NCBI RefSeq assembly: GCF_001653235.2
Contig: NC_035790.1
Coordinates: 6,262,001 to 6,326,000 of the forward strand
Source of the DNA: Pochonia chlamydosporia 170
Lineage: Eukaryota; Ascomycota; Sordariomycetes; Hypocreales; Clavicipitaceae
DNA: 64,000 nt
Reading direction: 5' to 3'
Both the position numbers and the translations under genes were made by a program. Of the stretch, positions 1 to 9,819 are shown one piece after another. A model generated the notes under the pieces. It was not told the DNA's origin. It saw only the letters and a list, made by a program, of their open reading frames with translations, and made no database searches. Every line of letters starts with the position of its first letter. Within the stretch, counting starts at the first letter, position 1.

Positions 1-2
1 CA

Positions 3-254
3 CTCCGAGGACAGATGCCACAACCGCTCAGTCAGCGTAAGGAACTAGTTTGGACGCTGAAGAAGTTGGTGGAGCTTGAGAGTCGTGGCCAAGCCATACC
101 ATCGCTGGAGAAGGCTGAGGGTGAGGGCAGGAAACACCTTTTGCGACTATATCCCTTGTTGGTGAGGGCATTGGGAGTTGGGGGTGATGATACAGTGCTG
201 CGGTTGCTGGGTGAGGCATTGGAAGCCGTTGGCGGTGAACTGGGGATTGTTTAG
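3..254 (+). CDS. C-terminal end of a large protein, possibly MON2-like (partial, 5' end outside window)
   Basis: The reading frame is open from the first bases of the window to a TAG at 252-254, so this is the last roughly 83 residues of a gene that begins upstream. The in-frame ATG at 15 need not be the start. The tail is helical, with Leu-Arg-Leu-Tyr-Pro-Leu-Leu-Val-Arg-Ala followed by an amphipathic Leu/Glu/Gly-rich end (Leu-Gly-Glu-Ala-Leu-Glu-Ala-Val-Gly-Gly-Glu). This resembles, from memory, the C-terminus of fungal MON2, the Golgi/endosome scaffold related to large Arf-GEFs. The match is weak because no diagnostic domain lies inside the window; another HEAT-repeat protein is possible. 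Confidence 0.5.
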   Translation, partial: LRGQMPQPLSQRKELVWTLKKLVELESRGQAIPSLEKAEGEGRKHLLRLYPLLVRALGVGGDDTVLRLLGEALEAVGGELGIV

Positions 255-524
255 ATGCTAGTGTGTACGATACGATAGATTTTGAACGGTGGAAGCCAAT
301 ACATTTATAATATTTCCCCAATTAAATGTACATTTGTATCGTAGATGATGATCCCATAGGATTGAGCTTGTGCATTGCAAGTAGTCATCTGAATGACATC
401 CTTCCAAGGTGTGGTGGGGCAACCCCCAAACCGCGGGGCAAAACACCAAAAAAATCCATATCCAAAAATTCCACCATCAAACTACACCTCCAACCCGCCC
501 AGCAAGCACCACCCCCAAACCGCA

Positions 525-1789
525 ATGGGCAAATCCTCCAAAGACAAGCGCGACGCATACTACCGTCTCGCCAAAGAACAAGGCTGGCGTGCCAGAAGCG
601 CCTTTAAACTCCTCCAGCTCGACGAAGGTCCGTCCCCCTTCCACCACCGACCATCCACAACCACACAAATGTTGTCTAACCCGTCCCAGAGTTCAATCTA
701 TTCGCCAATGTCTCCCGCGTAGTTGACCTCTGCGCCGCCCCAGGGTCCTGGTCCCAAGTCCTCTCCCGGGTGCTCATCAAAAACGAGCAGTTCGGCCTAA
801 AATCATGGCAGAACCAGGAAGCCCACCTCCGACGATCCATGCTGTCCGTCTTCCCTACCGCGAGCCCTCCGTCCATCGAGCCCGCCATCGCCGAGCAGCA
901 CGAGGCCTCCAAGCCGAGAGACGACGTGAAAATCGTCTCCATTGACCTGCAGCCGATTTCTCCCCTCGCGGGCATAACGACGCTACAGGCAGATATCACG
1001 CATCCCGCTACGGTGCCGCTGCTGCTGAAGGCGCTGGACCCGGGGAGTGGCGATGTGTCGGAGGGCAAGGCCTCGCACCCGGTGGACTTGGTGCTTAGTG
1101 ACGGGGCGCCTGATGTGACGGGGTTGCATGACCTGGACATCTACGTGCAGAGTCAGTTGCTGTTTGCGGCGCTGAACCTCGCGCTGTGTGTGTTGAAGCC
1201 GGGGGGCAAGTTTGTGGCCAAGATATTTAGGGGGAGGAACGTGGATGTGCTGTATGCGCAGCTCAAGATCTTTTTTGAAAAGGTCGTGGTGGCGAAACCT
1301 AGGAGTTCGAGGGCGAGCAGTATGGAGGCTTTTATTGTGTGTTTGAACTTTAGGCCGCCTGTGGGATTTCACGCCAGTTTGGAAGAGCCGCTGGGCGTGG
1401 GAGAGAGATTGGACAACATGGTCAAGGAGAGGGAGTTGCAATTACCTGTGTTGGCTGAGAGTGTCATGCAGAATACGGAGACGGGAGCTTGGGATTGCAC
1501 TACAGAACTGGTTCTCTGCGGATCATCGAGTCACGGTTCTTCTGGCATCACGGAACTGGAAGTATACGACGAAGCGAACAACATCGACTGGAATGACCAA
1601 GGCAGCGGTAGAAACACTCGATGGATTGCGCCGTTTATTGCTTGCGGAGATCTATCAGCTTTTGACTCCGATGCATCCTATCTGCTCCCTGAGGACTATG
1701 TCTCTCTGGACCCTGTGCAGCCTCCCATCGCGCCACCATACAAACGGGCCATTGAACTGCGGGCTGCACAGTCAAAGGCCGTACGCTAA
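525..1789 (+). CDS. TRM7: tRNA 2'-O-ribose methyltransferase TRM7 (FtsJ/RrmJ family)
   Basis: Exons 525-627 and 690-1789 give 400 residues; the 62-nt intron has donor GTCCGT and acceptor CCCAG and rejoins the conserved N-terminal block. TRM7 methylates the ribose at positions 32 and 34 of the anticodon loop of some cytosolic tRNAs, using S-adenosylmethionine with partner proteins (known for the family). Visible here are the N-terminal block [10 protein letters not shown], the K-D-K-E catalytic tetrad (K28 in RSAFK, Asp in LSDGAPD near 170, Lys in FVAKIFRG near 212, Glu in SSMEAF near 246) and the SAM motif [17 protein letters not shown]. Compared with the yeast protein as I remember it, there is an extra segment of about 50 residues between the SAM motif and the KIVSIDLQP block, and an acidic C-terminal extension of about 130 residues. 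It converges with the GNAT gene 195 bp away. Confidence 0.95.
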
Positions 1790-1984
1790 ACATGAAGAAG
1801 AAAAAGAAACAAAAGAACCAGAACCGGTATGCTAACGAGGATCGAAATCCCCGGGGTTTATCCCAATTGCTCTAAACGAGGAGAATGGAAAAACAAAAAG
1901 AAGGCATAAACAGGTCATTCGAACGGGGTCATTATCGTTGCGATTTTCTCTTTCCCTTGTTCCGTATCATCCCCGCTTCTAGGA

Positions 1985-2672
1985 TTAATGCTCGTCCGGG
2001 ACGTCTTTTTGGCCTTTTCCGCCCATCTCCAACATTACTAGTCCTGCTGAGGGACCTTTGTCAAAATCGACGGCGCCGAGAGTGCGTTGGTACATGCGAG
2101 CGGCGGCCTTGTCATGGGTCATGAGCATGAGGCCACGCAGGTTGGGCCACTCGTCTACCAGCTCCTTCAGAGCACGCATCATCCACGAGGCAAGGCCACG
2201 GCGCTGGAATTCCTCAATGATGAAGACGTCGGTAAGGTACGCAAAGGTGACGTAGTCTGTGACAATACGGGCCAGGCCAATCATTCTGAAATCAGGGCCG
2301 GACATGTTTCGAGGCATGCCGCCATTGTCTGTTGGAAAGAAAAGAGAGAAAAGTCAGATCATTGTGTCGAGAGACGGACTTGCGTGGAGGAGCATAATTG
2401 CGTTGCCTCCTACGACTCCTGGGCGGTAACGTACCTTTCATATCCTCTTCGCTATCTGGAACATAAAAGACTGCTAGTGTAAGGCAGTTGTCGAGCATCT
2501 TTCGCATCTGTTCAAGCTCGAGGGGGTCGTTCCACCACATGAGATCCGATTCGAATACGTCGTTGACGGCCTTGGGATCGAGGAATGTCTTGTCGGTGGT
2601 CAGGAAGAAGTTGTCTCTGTACCAGGAGCGAGGCTTGCCCTCTGGTTGGATAATGCTGCCTTTGGAACCCAT
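1985..2672 (-). CDS. GNAT-family N-acetyltransferase
   Basis: Exons 2672-2435 and 2328-1985 (minus strand) give 193 residues. The intron has donor GTACGT and acceptor CAACAG, and joins ...Asp-Met-Lys to Asp-Asn-Gly-Gly. I chose the ATG at 2672 (MGSKGSII); an in-frame ATG lies 23 codons upstream at 2741. The GNAT core is clear: LARIVTDYVTFAYLTDVFI is motif D/A strand 4, followed by the acetyl-CoA loop Glu-Phe-Gln-Arg-Arg-Gly-Leu-Ala (Q/R-x-x-G-x-A type) and the C-terminal Ala-Ala-Arg-Met-Tyr-Gln-Arg-Thr-Leu-Gly-Ala motif B helix. It should transfer acetyl from acetyl-CoA to an amine; the substrate cannot be told from sequence. There is no signal peptide, so it is probably cytosolic. Confidence 0.85.
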
Positions 2673-5600
2673 GATGACCGTTTTTGGTGGTTGTAGTTGT
2701 CTAGGTCGGTCTGATAGTTGAAAGCAAACAGGTCTGGTCATTCAATAACTTTATGATGGAGCGGTCCGGCTGTGAAGGTGGCTTTCCAGGTCAGACACAG
2801 GTGGAGTGAAGGTAACACACAAAACCATTGTCCAATAAAAGTTGTTTACTCTTTCCCCGGGTTGTTGGCGTGAAGATAGAGATCAAGCGTAGGATGTAAG
2901 TGCAACTATTGCTGTGGGGTGAATGGGAGCAAGAGAGTGTGTGGATGGGTGTAAGTGGCTAGAAGAGAGAAGACGAGATCTGGGTTGAGAGATTCCAAGA
3001 TCCCAAGTGGTTTTATTGTGTCAGTGCCAGGGAAGCCACCATCGTGAGTGGCTACGTCTGCCACGCCTTGATCCTTCGGTATCCACCGATCGAAGAACAA
3101 ACAACCCAAAGCCGTCCAGTTGGAAGGCCTGGCGAAGCATCATGGATGGACATGGACGCTTGACGCTTGACGCTTGCCGCTTGCTGCCTGCCCTGCCAAT
3201 GCCAATGCCAGGTTCTGTTTGCTTTCAGGGCTACCAGACGGTTACCTACGGCCCCATTACGTACTTTTGTGGCCCTGTGATTCGAGTCAGCTGCGCGTCT
3301 CCTCCACAAAGTCTTCCGCCCGCCCTCCCTGAAAGTCCATTATTAGAGCGTCCCCTCCGGGGGCAGCACCGGCGCTCCGTTGGCCGGCGTTGGAAAAGCT
3401 GGAGCACTCAGTCCCCCGAGTCGGTGGCGGCCGTAGATGGTTGGTCCGGCGCGGTCTGGTTTGGTGTGTGTGGGGTAGGATGAGACAAAGAATGCGGAAA
3501 GGTTTGGGGTAATAGACCGTAGCGAGCACACAGAGCTTGAGAAGCCGTCGAGGACCGGGCCCCCAGGCGACGATGGCGTGGGTCAGGTGGACTGATGGGG
3601 CAGGTCGGCGTAGAATCGAAGCATCACAGCGTTCCTCAATTCGGTTTGTCCGTCTATTCTGCTCCTATTCCTGTATGCGAGCTGCTGGGAGAGAGAGAGC
3701 CATAATTGCAAGCTAAGCCGTTAAAGATTGCGGGGTGACAGTATGATGGAGAAGGAGATTACAAGTCCTTTTTCCATTGGGCGGAATATATTCGTGGTTC
3801 TGGGTCTCTTTTTTTTTTTTTTTTTTTGCTCACGCGTGAGAAAGATACGGAGTGCGATGTATCGAGTTGTCCCATTTGGAGGGTGGAGTGCGTTGCTTGA
3901 GCGGTCTCAAAATTGACATTGACCAACGCGGACCTGCGGCAAAGTCTGATGGATGAAGCGAAAGTGATACGTAGTTGGACACGGCTTTCTCAAGTAATAA
4001 TGACTCCGGCGTTAGGAGGACCATCCACAGCCTCAAGCGATTGGAGAATGCAGGGGGAAAGTAGAGGAACTTTTCGCCTTGAGATTATCTATTACGGCTC
4101 TGTCTTATTGATTGGCTACTTGTGCTGTCGGATCATCTGCCGGAGCATGCTGTGCTCCTTCCGCTTTGGCGCCGAGACGTGTTGACTGGTCCGTTCTTTC
4201 CGTGTCAGAATATCTCAAGCCAGCGGGGCAAGAAGCACGAAAAGGAAGGAAGGCCAGGGAAACTGCTCCAAAACTGCTCCATGTCTGCAGAGTTTTGGTT
4301 CCAAGAACATGGACATAGTCACGGAAGGCGGAAGAAGCCATCAAAAAAAGTCGACCTGTCATGGTGTGTTTGGACGGCAACACTGCTTTTGGCTCTGGAT
4401 CTTGTCGACGTCACCTACAGGACACTTGCACTGGCACACCGGGGATCTACAATTCCTCCCATCTGGCAGCCGACCTCTGACCACTCACACCCTGCCTTGG
4501 GCAAGGTAAATCTGGTGAGGTATGATGTGGTCCGATTTGTGCGGTGTGGGAGTGTATTGGTTGCATCGCCTTCCCTTGCTTGGCCTTTTGTGCTTTTGTG
4601 CTTTTGTGCAACATGAAGAAGTTTGGGCCTATCACTCTATCTTCCCAGGTTTCACATTCCAGTCCACCCATGACGCGAGTACTCCGTAGAAGAGGCGAGA
4701 TGGTCTACTAGGTATGTAGCCAGAATCTTGTTGTACTTGGCTTTCGCTCTCAAGCTGAAATACAGGCCTCGAGGTACTAGGTAGGCAAGAAGCGAGCCAA
4801 AGTTTTAAAAAAAAAAAATATGTAAAAAGGAAGTCTGGTGCCTTTCAATCACGGCCCACCGTCGAGTTGACTTAACCCTCACCCCAGTTACCTTTCTGGG
4901 AAGCATTTCTGAGAACCTGGACGGCGATCATTGTCCAGAGTGCTTTGAGTGCCACGCCACAGCTCATACCACAAGCCCATCATGCATACATACCGTTGTT
5001 GTTCAACACAAGCCCTCATATTTTGACCGGTCGGGTACGGCATGTGACTCGCATGGCAACATGCAATTCTTGGCTACTCTAATGCTTATCTGGCTTACTT
5101 GTAATCTGTGTATCAGCTTACAATAGATGCACATCATGACGCGCCCACACCCCTCATCACTTATCCAACCACAGAGCCACATTCATGCTCCAGATCCAAG
5201 CGGTATGGGCCGGAATAAGATACCGCATGATACGAATCAATCACGCAGCATGGGCTGAACCCCCAACAGCACATTAGGTCCGAGCATTAACGGCCGATTC
5301 CGGATGCAAGAAACCGGGCCGCCATCTTCAATATTCACTGCCGGGCACAATCCCCATCGCCGACGGCGCCCGCTGGTTTTGCCTTGCTCGCAGTGTTGAG
5401 GTGTAGGGTATTCAGATCGCATTGGATTCAAGGATATGTTCTCCAACACAGGGTCGACTTTATCACAGCAAAATCTGGCCTTTGCTGGCCGTTAACAAGT
5501 TGGACGAGAATATAGTCGCCAGATGGTTTTGTTGGATTTCCATATATGTATGTCTACAGGTATACTCGATGCTCACAACCACATATCCCTAGAACCGCCA

Positions 5601-5719
5601 TTCGCCAATGAACCTATAAAACTACAGAATTACAGACTCCTCCCGCAATATACAATCCCACCAGCTCCCTTCATCCCCATCTAAACATCTCGGGTAATCA
5701 CTTCGGTACAAATACATAT
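2673..5719. other. Gene-poor interval (3.0 kb)
   Basis: No reading frame here has protein-like composition or a recognisable motif, and I could not assemble a spliced gene. It contains the 5' region of the GNAT gene, a short GCTTGAC-type tandem near 3157-3185, a poly-T run at about 3809-3827 and a poly-A run at about 4806-4818, with a TACTCCGTA motif at 4680. The rest looks like unique intergenic DNA. Confidence 0.5.
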
Positions 5720-6313
5720 TTAAAACAAGCCCAGCCCAGCAGCAACACCAGCCATCATCCAAGAGCCCAACATCGCACCAGCCGTAGGCAGAGCAGCTCC
5801 GCCAGTGCTCGAGCTGGACGTCGGCTTCGTGCTATTAGTGCCAGACACACCAGAACCGGAAGGCGTTGCCGTCACCTGGGCCGTGTTTGAGCCAGACACC
5901 GACGACTCAGGCGCCTTTGTGACGACAGGAGTCGTCGCGGTGGTGGCGACATCAGACGAGCCACTGGCAGTAGTCCCAGCAGCAGACTCGCTGGCGGTAG
6001 TCTTCGCAGGGCTATTCGTGGCCGGAGCATGTCCAAGAGTCTTCGGGTTGATGAAAGAAGGCGAGTACGTCTCGGTGCCCTCGTAGGCCGCACACCCAGG
6101 CACAGTTGTCTTGGGAGGAGCCCGGCCGCCGCCGCAGTCGAGAAAATCACAGAGCTCGCCTGAGCCAGGAACGTACCAAATTCGAGTTGCGAACGGCTGT
6201 CCGCCGGGATAGGCGCTTACAGTGTCAAAGTACGTGCATCCAACAAGATCAGTACGGGCGACAACCGAAGAGGCGAGGCACAGGGCGCCGATGGCGAAAG
6301 TACGAATACCCAT
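5720..6313 (-). CDS. Small secreted GPI-anchored Ser/Thr-rich cell-surface protein
   Basis: An intronless 197-residue protein starting at the ATG at 6313-6311. Residues 1-19 form a classic signal peptide ending Val-Val-Ala-Arg. The mature N-terminal part (about 20-85) is compact, with four or five cysteines (Val-Gly-Cys-Thr, Glu-Leu-Cys-Asp, Leu-Asp-Cys-Gly, Pro-Gly-Cys-Ala) that could form disulfides. A long Thr/Ser/Ala/Pro-rich stalk (about 95-175) is a likely O-mannosylation region. The C-terminus has a small-residue omega-site region (Ser-Ser-Thr-Gly-Gly-Ala-Ala) and a hydrophobic tail ending Ala-Ala-Gly-Leu-Gly-Leu-Phe, as in GPI-anchored proteins. It is most likely attached to the plasma membrane or cell wall. 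I do not recognise the N-terminal domain. Confidence 0.72.
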   Translation of the reverse strand: MGIRTFAIGALCLASSVVARTDLVGCTYFDTVSAYPGGQPFATRIWYVPGSGELCDFLDCGGGRAPPKTTVPGCAAYEGTETYSPSFINPKTLGHAPATNSPAKTTASESAAGTTASGSSDVATTATTPVVTKAPESSVSGSNTAQVTATPSGSGVSGTNSTKPTSSSSTGGAALPTAGAMLGSWMMAGVAAGLGLF

Positions 6314-7229
6314 GGTGAGAGAGGATCGACAGTCAAACTATTTTGCTTGTGTGGGAAAAAGTGGGTGCCTGGAGCGTCTGAACGAGGTAAACGAGTGTAG
6401 GCTGGCAAAGTAAAGCGAGCAGCGAACAGGATGAAGTTGAATAACGAAAGACAATCCTACTGCATCGAGAGTAATCAAGGGTTGGAATTGAGAGATTGAA
6501 GTCGAGATGTGAAGCTAAAAAAGGGGCAAGCTTTTAGTCTGGTCTTTTACCCAGCCAAGCATCCTCTCGTTGTGCGGGTCTCGGCAGCCTCTGACCCGGA
6601 CGGCGATTGCCTCTTGCAGTCGCGGCCGAAGTTTTGGGCTACAACGTGAAGAAGAAATGAGATCGTAGACAGTACGATACGAGTGCAAGGGCGAAAGCAC
6701 AGATCTTGGTATCTGGTGAACGTTAGGTTTGATATTGCAACACACCACAAAGCTGCGAGTTCATCATTGCCAGCAACCCTACATCTCGGGCCCGGGGTCT
6801 TTTGTATCATCATTCATTGTCTAAACCACCCAGAAGGCCGGATTGTGTGAAATGGAGTCACTGGTCATACAGTATACATCCACGACGCCATGTCAACGAA
6901 ACCAAATCTATCGTGTCGTGCGATACCGAGATGAAATCAAGATGAAGTCAGGCCAGAGATTTTGGCAATGGGGAGCACTAGGTGAACAACCGAAAGACCG
7001 TGACGGGCAGGCAATCCACATCTATTTTTTTACTAATGAACTTGCAAACATCACCATTTAGGTCATTAATTAATCATAATACAAGAATATGAGAATTGAA
7101 ATTATATCTGAACTATCGAATAAAAACACACGAATCTCGAAAATTGAGCTCTCTCCCACGGAGACCCTTAGTCAACTGGCGGATAGGAAAAGTTAGGAAA
7201 TATAGGAACAATTGAAAAACATAAAACTT
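6314..7229. other. Intergenic region, no gene seen
   Basis: This 0.9 kb contains the promoter of the GPI-protein gene and the 3' flank of cpc-1. The 7020-7210 part is visibly AT-rich, as expected for a terminator and 3'-UTR. No coding frame is convincing. Confidence 0.5.
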
Positions 7230-7937
7230 TTATATTTGCGCGCCAGACTGCGAGAGAGCAATCTTCTTCCAATGATCACGCTCTGCCTCAAGCTTCATAA
7301 TGCGATCCTCCAACTCGTCCAGACGCTGAGCCTTTCGCTCTCGCGACTTTCGAGCTGCCAGGGTATTACGAGCTCGCTTCATGGCGACGGTGTCATGGGG
7401 GTCCTCAACAATGATGGGAGGCAAGGGCTTGTCTCGCTTGCGCGAGTTGACTCCGGCAACAGAAGAGTGGCGACCACCGCTGGTTGGCGAGTTGGTAGCC
7501 TTCTTTCGGTTGCCGGAGCCAGTAGCACGACCTACGGAGTCAATGTCGTCCGAGTTTTGAGCAGGTGAATCCTCCAAGTTCACCTCAGGAGCACTGTGAT
7601 TAGAGTCCTGAGGGAACAAGGGGTACCAAGGGTCGTTGGAGCTCTCAAAGTCGGCACTTCCAAAGTTGGGAGAGACGTCGAATCCATCAAAGTCCGGAGA
7701 CTCGTTGTAGATGGATGGCGACGTCAAAGCAGTGAGGGCAGAGGAGTTTGGCGCCGACATGAAAGGCTCTTGGACGAGCAAATCTTGAGGCGAAATGGTG
7801 CCCAGGTTGGAAGTGGAGCTTGACATGCTACCGTTGAAATCCATGACGGATGGGACCGCTGGAGACGAGAATGCCGTGGAGGCACCACCTTCGAAGGCGG
7901 TGAACTCATCCAGGTCTACGTCTGCCGCGTTCATCAT
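7230..7937 (-). CDS. cpc-1: CPC1/GCN4-type bZIP activator, main AUG-initiated reading frame
   Basis: The first in-frame ATG is at 7937-7935, followed by a second ATG, and gives 235 residues, close to the length known for CPC1/CpcA. The C-terminus is the GCN4-type bZIP: basic region Lys-Arg-Ala-Arg-Asn-Thr-Leu-Ala-Ala-Arg-Lys-Ser-Arg-Glu-Arg-Lys followed by a short leucine zipper (Leu-Asp-Glu-Leu-Glu-Asp-Arg-Ile-Met-Lys-Leu). Upstream is an acidic, aromatic activation region (PDFDGFDVSPNFGSADF, WYPLFP) and the conserved KPLPPIIVEDPHDTVAMKRA block. CPC1 activates amino-acid biosynthetic genes on starvation by binding TGASTCA. Regulation is expected to be translational: the leader has two AUG-uORFs, listed separately. 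The same frame stays open for 240 codons upstream with no AUG, so an N-terminally extended form from a near-cognate start is likely (see findings). There is no intron in the main frame. Confidence 0.93.
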   Translation of the reverse strand: MMNAADVDLDEFTAFEGGASTAFSSPAVPSVMDFNGSMSSSTSNLGTISPQDLLVQEPFMSAPNSSALTALTSPSIYNESPDFDGFDVSPNFGSADFESSNDPWYPLFPQDSNHSAPEVNLEDSPAQNSDDIDSVGRATGSGNRKKATNSPTSGGRHSSVAGVNSRKRDKPLPPIIVEDPHDTVAMKRARNTLAARKSRERKAQRLDELEDRIMKLEAERDHWKKIALSQSGAQI

Positions 7938-8229
7938 CTTGGCGGATTGATGGACGTTGCCGGTACTCTGATCAAACAAGGGTACAGGGGGTTTGGCAGA
8001 ATGTTGGTGCTGGTGGATTCTCTGCTGATTATTCAGGGAGACTGAAGACGATGGAGCCGATGAAGCGTAAAACTGATTCGCAAAGCGGTTGGCGGAAGAC
8101 GAAGATGGGTGTCCAATAGCCTGTAAAATTTGGGCCACTCGCTGGTTCTGGACAGCTGAGGAAGCTAGCTTGTCTCTGCGATTGTGGTATGAATGACGGC
8201 GCTGGCTGGACAGCGGAACAGTAGACCGA

Positions 8230-8349
8230 TTAGGGACTTGACGAGGCTGAGGATTGTCGAACAGAACAAAATCCTGTTGATTCTCGACGGGGCTCTGGAG
8301 TTGGTGCGCGGATGGTGCCGGCAGGGCTGAGGGGGAGTTGGGAAGCCAT
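8230..8349 (-). promoter_or_regulatory. cpc-1 uORF2 (39 codons)
   Basis: This is the second and last ATG before the main start: 39 codons then TAA, in a frame different from CPC1. Its length is very close to the 41-codon uORF2 described for Neurospora cpc-1. It begins 217 nt after the uORF1 stop and ends 292 nt before the main ATG, so it is expected to be the inhibitory element that blocks CPC1 synthesis under amino-acid sufficiency. I checked the whole leader for minus-strand ATG and found only these two. Confidence 0.85.
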
Positions 8350-8566
8350 GTTGATTGGGAATCCGTGGTGAAGACTGGAAAGTCTTGAGCCGAAATGGTG
8401 GCGGTGGTAAAAGAAGAACTCGAGCGGATGCTTTCTATAGCAGTGCTGAAGTCCAGATCAACCAAAAGGTGAGCTGAACGGGGGGAGGATTGAGTGGGGT
8501 TAATGTTGTTTATGTCTTGAGACGAAATTTTGACGGATTGCGGGGGAGCTCTCTGAAAGAGGTAGT

Positions 8567-8575
8567 TTACAGCAT
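8567..8575 (-). promoter_or_regulatory. cpc-1 uORF1 (two codons)
   Basis: This is the first ATG of the leader: Met-Leu-stop (ATG CTG TAA). By analogy with GCN4 uORF1 and Neurospora cpc-1 uORF1, it should allow reinitiation downstream, so that ribosomes skip uORF2 when eIF2 is phosphorylated. The Neurospora uORF1 is about 20 codons in published descriptions; here it is nearly as short as a uORF can be. It is out of frame with the CPC1 extension. Confidence 0.8.
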
Positions 8576-8660
8576 CTTGAAGGTCGCCTGAGGCGTTGAT
8601 CTGACTTGTGTATTGTATGGTAAAAGAAGATTTGGGGGTGGAGGAGAAAGAGAAGAGTCA

Positions 8661-9819
8661 GAGTTCGGGCGAAGCGAGAACCTGGGGAGGTTTTGTATTT
8701 CTCAGGCAGCAAGCGACGGAATGTGAGCGCCCACGGGTGCGGTACCAGGCGGGACCGAAGCAAAGCCGCATACAACACTAACAGCGAATAGCCTGGTGCA
8801 GTATGCGAGGCTGTTAAGGGCTGACGGCGCCTCGTCAGGTACCGTGCGCCCTTTTGAAGGTGCTAGCCGGTGGGTCCGACCGGTGACTCACACTTTTTCT
8901 GCGTTAACCGTATTGGGACTGGCCGCTCTAAGTGTGCAGCGAGGCGCTGGCGCAGCCCCAAATTCCCCAGTGCAATTTGCAGCGCAAGTCCTTCTCCAAG
9001 TCCTGGCGTCCTGCATGGGAATGGTTGAATGGGTTGTGAAGTCCATCAAATTGTCCTGAGGCTCATTATTTTGCGAGGCTTGATGCCTGGCGGCGTTGCT
9101 GCCCCTGGGCGATTTTATTTTTACAAAAGGAAGGGGAAATTCATCAATTGCTTGTTTCCCTGGTCTGAACTGACGCGTGGTCTGGCACACAGTTGCACAC
9201 GACCACATGGACAGGAAGATTATAACCCAACATTGCACCACAGTAGCACGAAGCATCCAGCGTCCCAAAAAAGCAGACGCCGAAAATCTCACTCCTTGCC
9301 GAAAGGGGCCCCATCGCCCACTTCCCTCCTCAATTGACTCGCGAAATTTCGTCTCATCATTCAGCACGGGTCCAGAAATCGCTCGTGCGTCCCAAGAAAC
9401 GGAATACGCGGGAACTGGAAGAATAAACGGGAAATTAGACACGCAGTCCATGTCGTGGAGGAAAAGACAGAAAAGCTTATTGGCTCATGAAAGCCATCGC
9501 CAAACATGGCCCCGTTCAATCAGCGCAAAGTCTTCTGCAATGGGCCACCATAATGCCAAAGAACAAATGCAACAGCATGGTGGCTTGGACTGGCCTGAGA
9601 CGCTAATATCGACCAAAACAACAGGAACCAGAAAAAAGTGCCTGGCTTAATGCCTCGGAGGCTTTGGGACATTCGGAGGCTGCTGATAGGTTCCATATCC
9701 CCTCGAGGCTGTTGGTCGGTTTCATTCATCGACCATTCTGGTGGTGACGGGGAGAGAACATGGTTGCATACACGACCGATCTAACCGCTAAAATGCTCTC
9801 CATCCACTGTTATTGTCGT
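8661..9819. other. Intergenic region: cpc-1 promoter and 3' flank of the CCDC174-like gene
   Basis: No coding sequence was found. Frames up to about 187 codons exist on both strands but lack domain-like composition and start mostly at non-ATG codons. The notable content is the TGACTCA site at 8884-8890 and pyrimidine-rich minus-strand sequence around 8640-8660, typical of a fungal transcription start. Confidence 0.5.
8884..8890. promoter_or_regulatory. TGACTCA element (CPC1/GCN4 recognition site) upstream of cpc-1
   Basis: A perfect 7-bp TGACTCA lies about 230 bp upstream of the in-frame stop that precedes the cpc-1 leader. CPC1 and GCN4 bind this sequence, and Neurospora cpc-1 is reported to be autoregulated through such sites. 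A second TGACTC core lies at 8655-8660 on the minus strand, close to the likely transcription start. Confidence 0.6.

Larger units (their letters stand above)
7938..8657 (-). promoter_or_regulatory. cpc-1 leader carrying an AUG-less in-frame N-terminal extension
   Basis: Between the in-frame TGA at 8660-8658 and the main ATG there are 240 consecutive sense codons in the CPC1 frame and no ATG in that frame. The encoded sequence is protein-like rather than leader-like, for example GDLQDAVNYLFQ, SAQDFPVFTT, QDFVLFDNPQPRQ, NQRVAQILQAIGHP and PPVPLFD. Candidate near-cognate starts include TTG at 8465-8463 and CTG at 8456-8454, which has G at -3 and G at +4. Published work on Neurospora and other Pezizomycotina reports conserved non-AUG extensions of CPC1 in this same arrangement. 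Whether the form is made in this species is inference. Confidence 0.75.

Noticed and set aside
7230..8465. A 411-codon CPC1 reading starting at 8465 taken as a simple annotated CDS
   Set aside because: The first codon is TTG, not ATG, and the two-uORF leader of cpc-1 genes predicts the main start at 7937. I treat the upstream part as a possible non-AUG extension instead.
8500..8778. 92-codon frame overlapping the cpc-1 leader
   Set aside because: It begins at a non-ATG codon in a different frame from CPC1 and lies partly upstream of the likely transcription start. The two real ATG-uORFs explain the leader.
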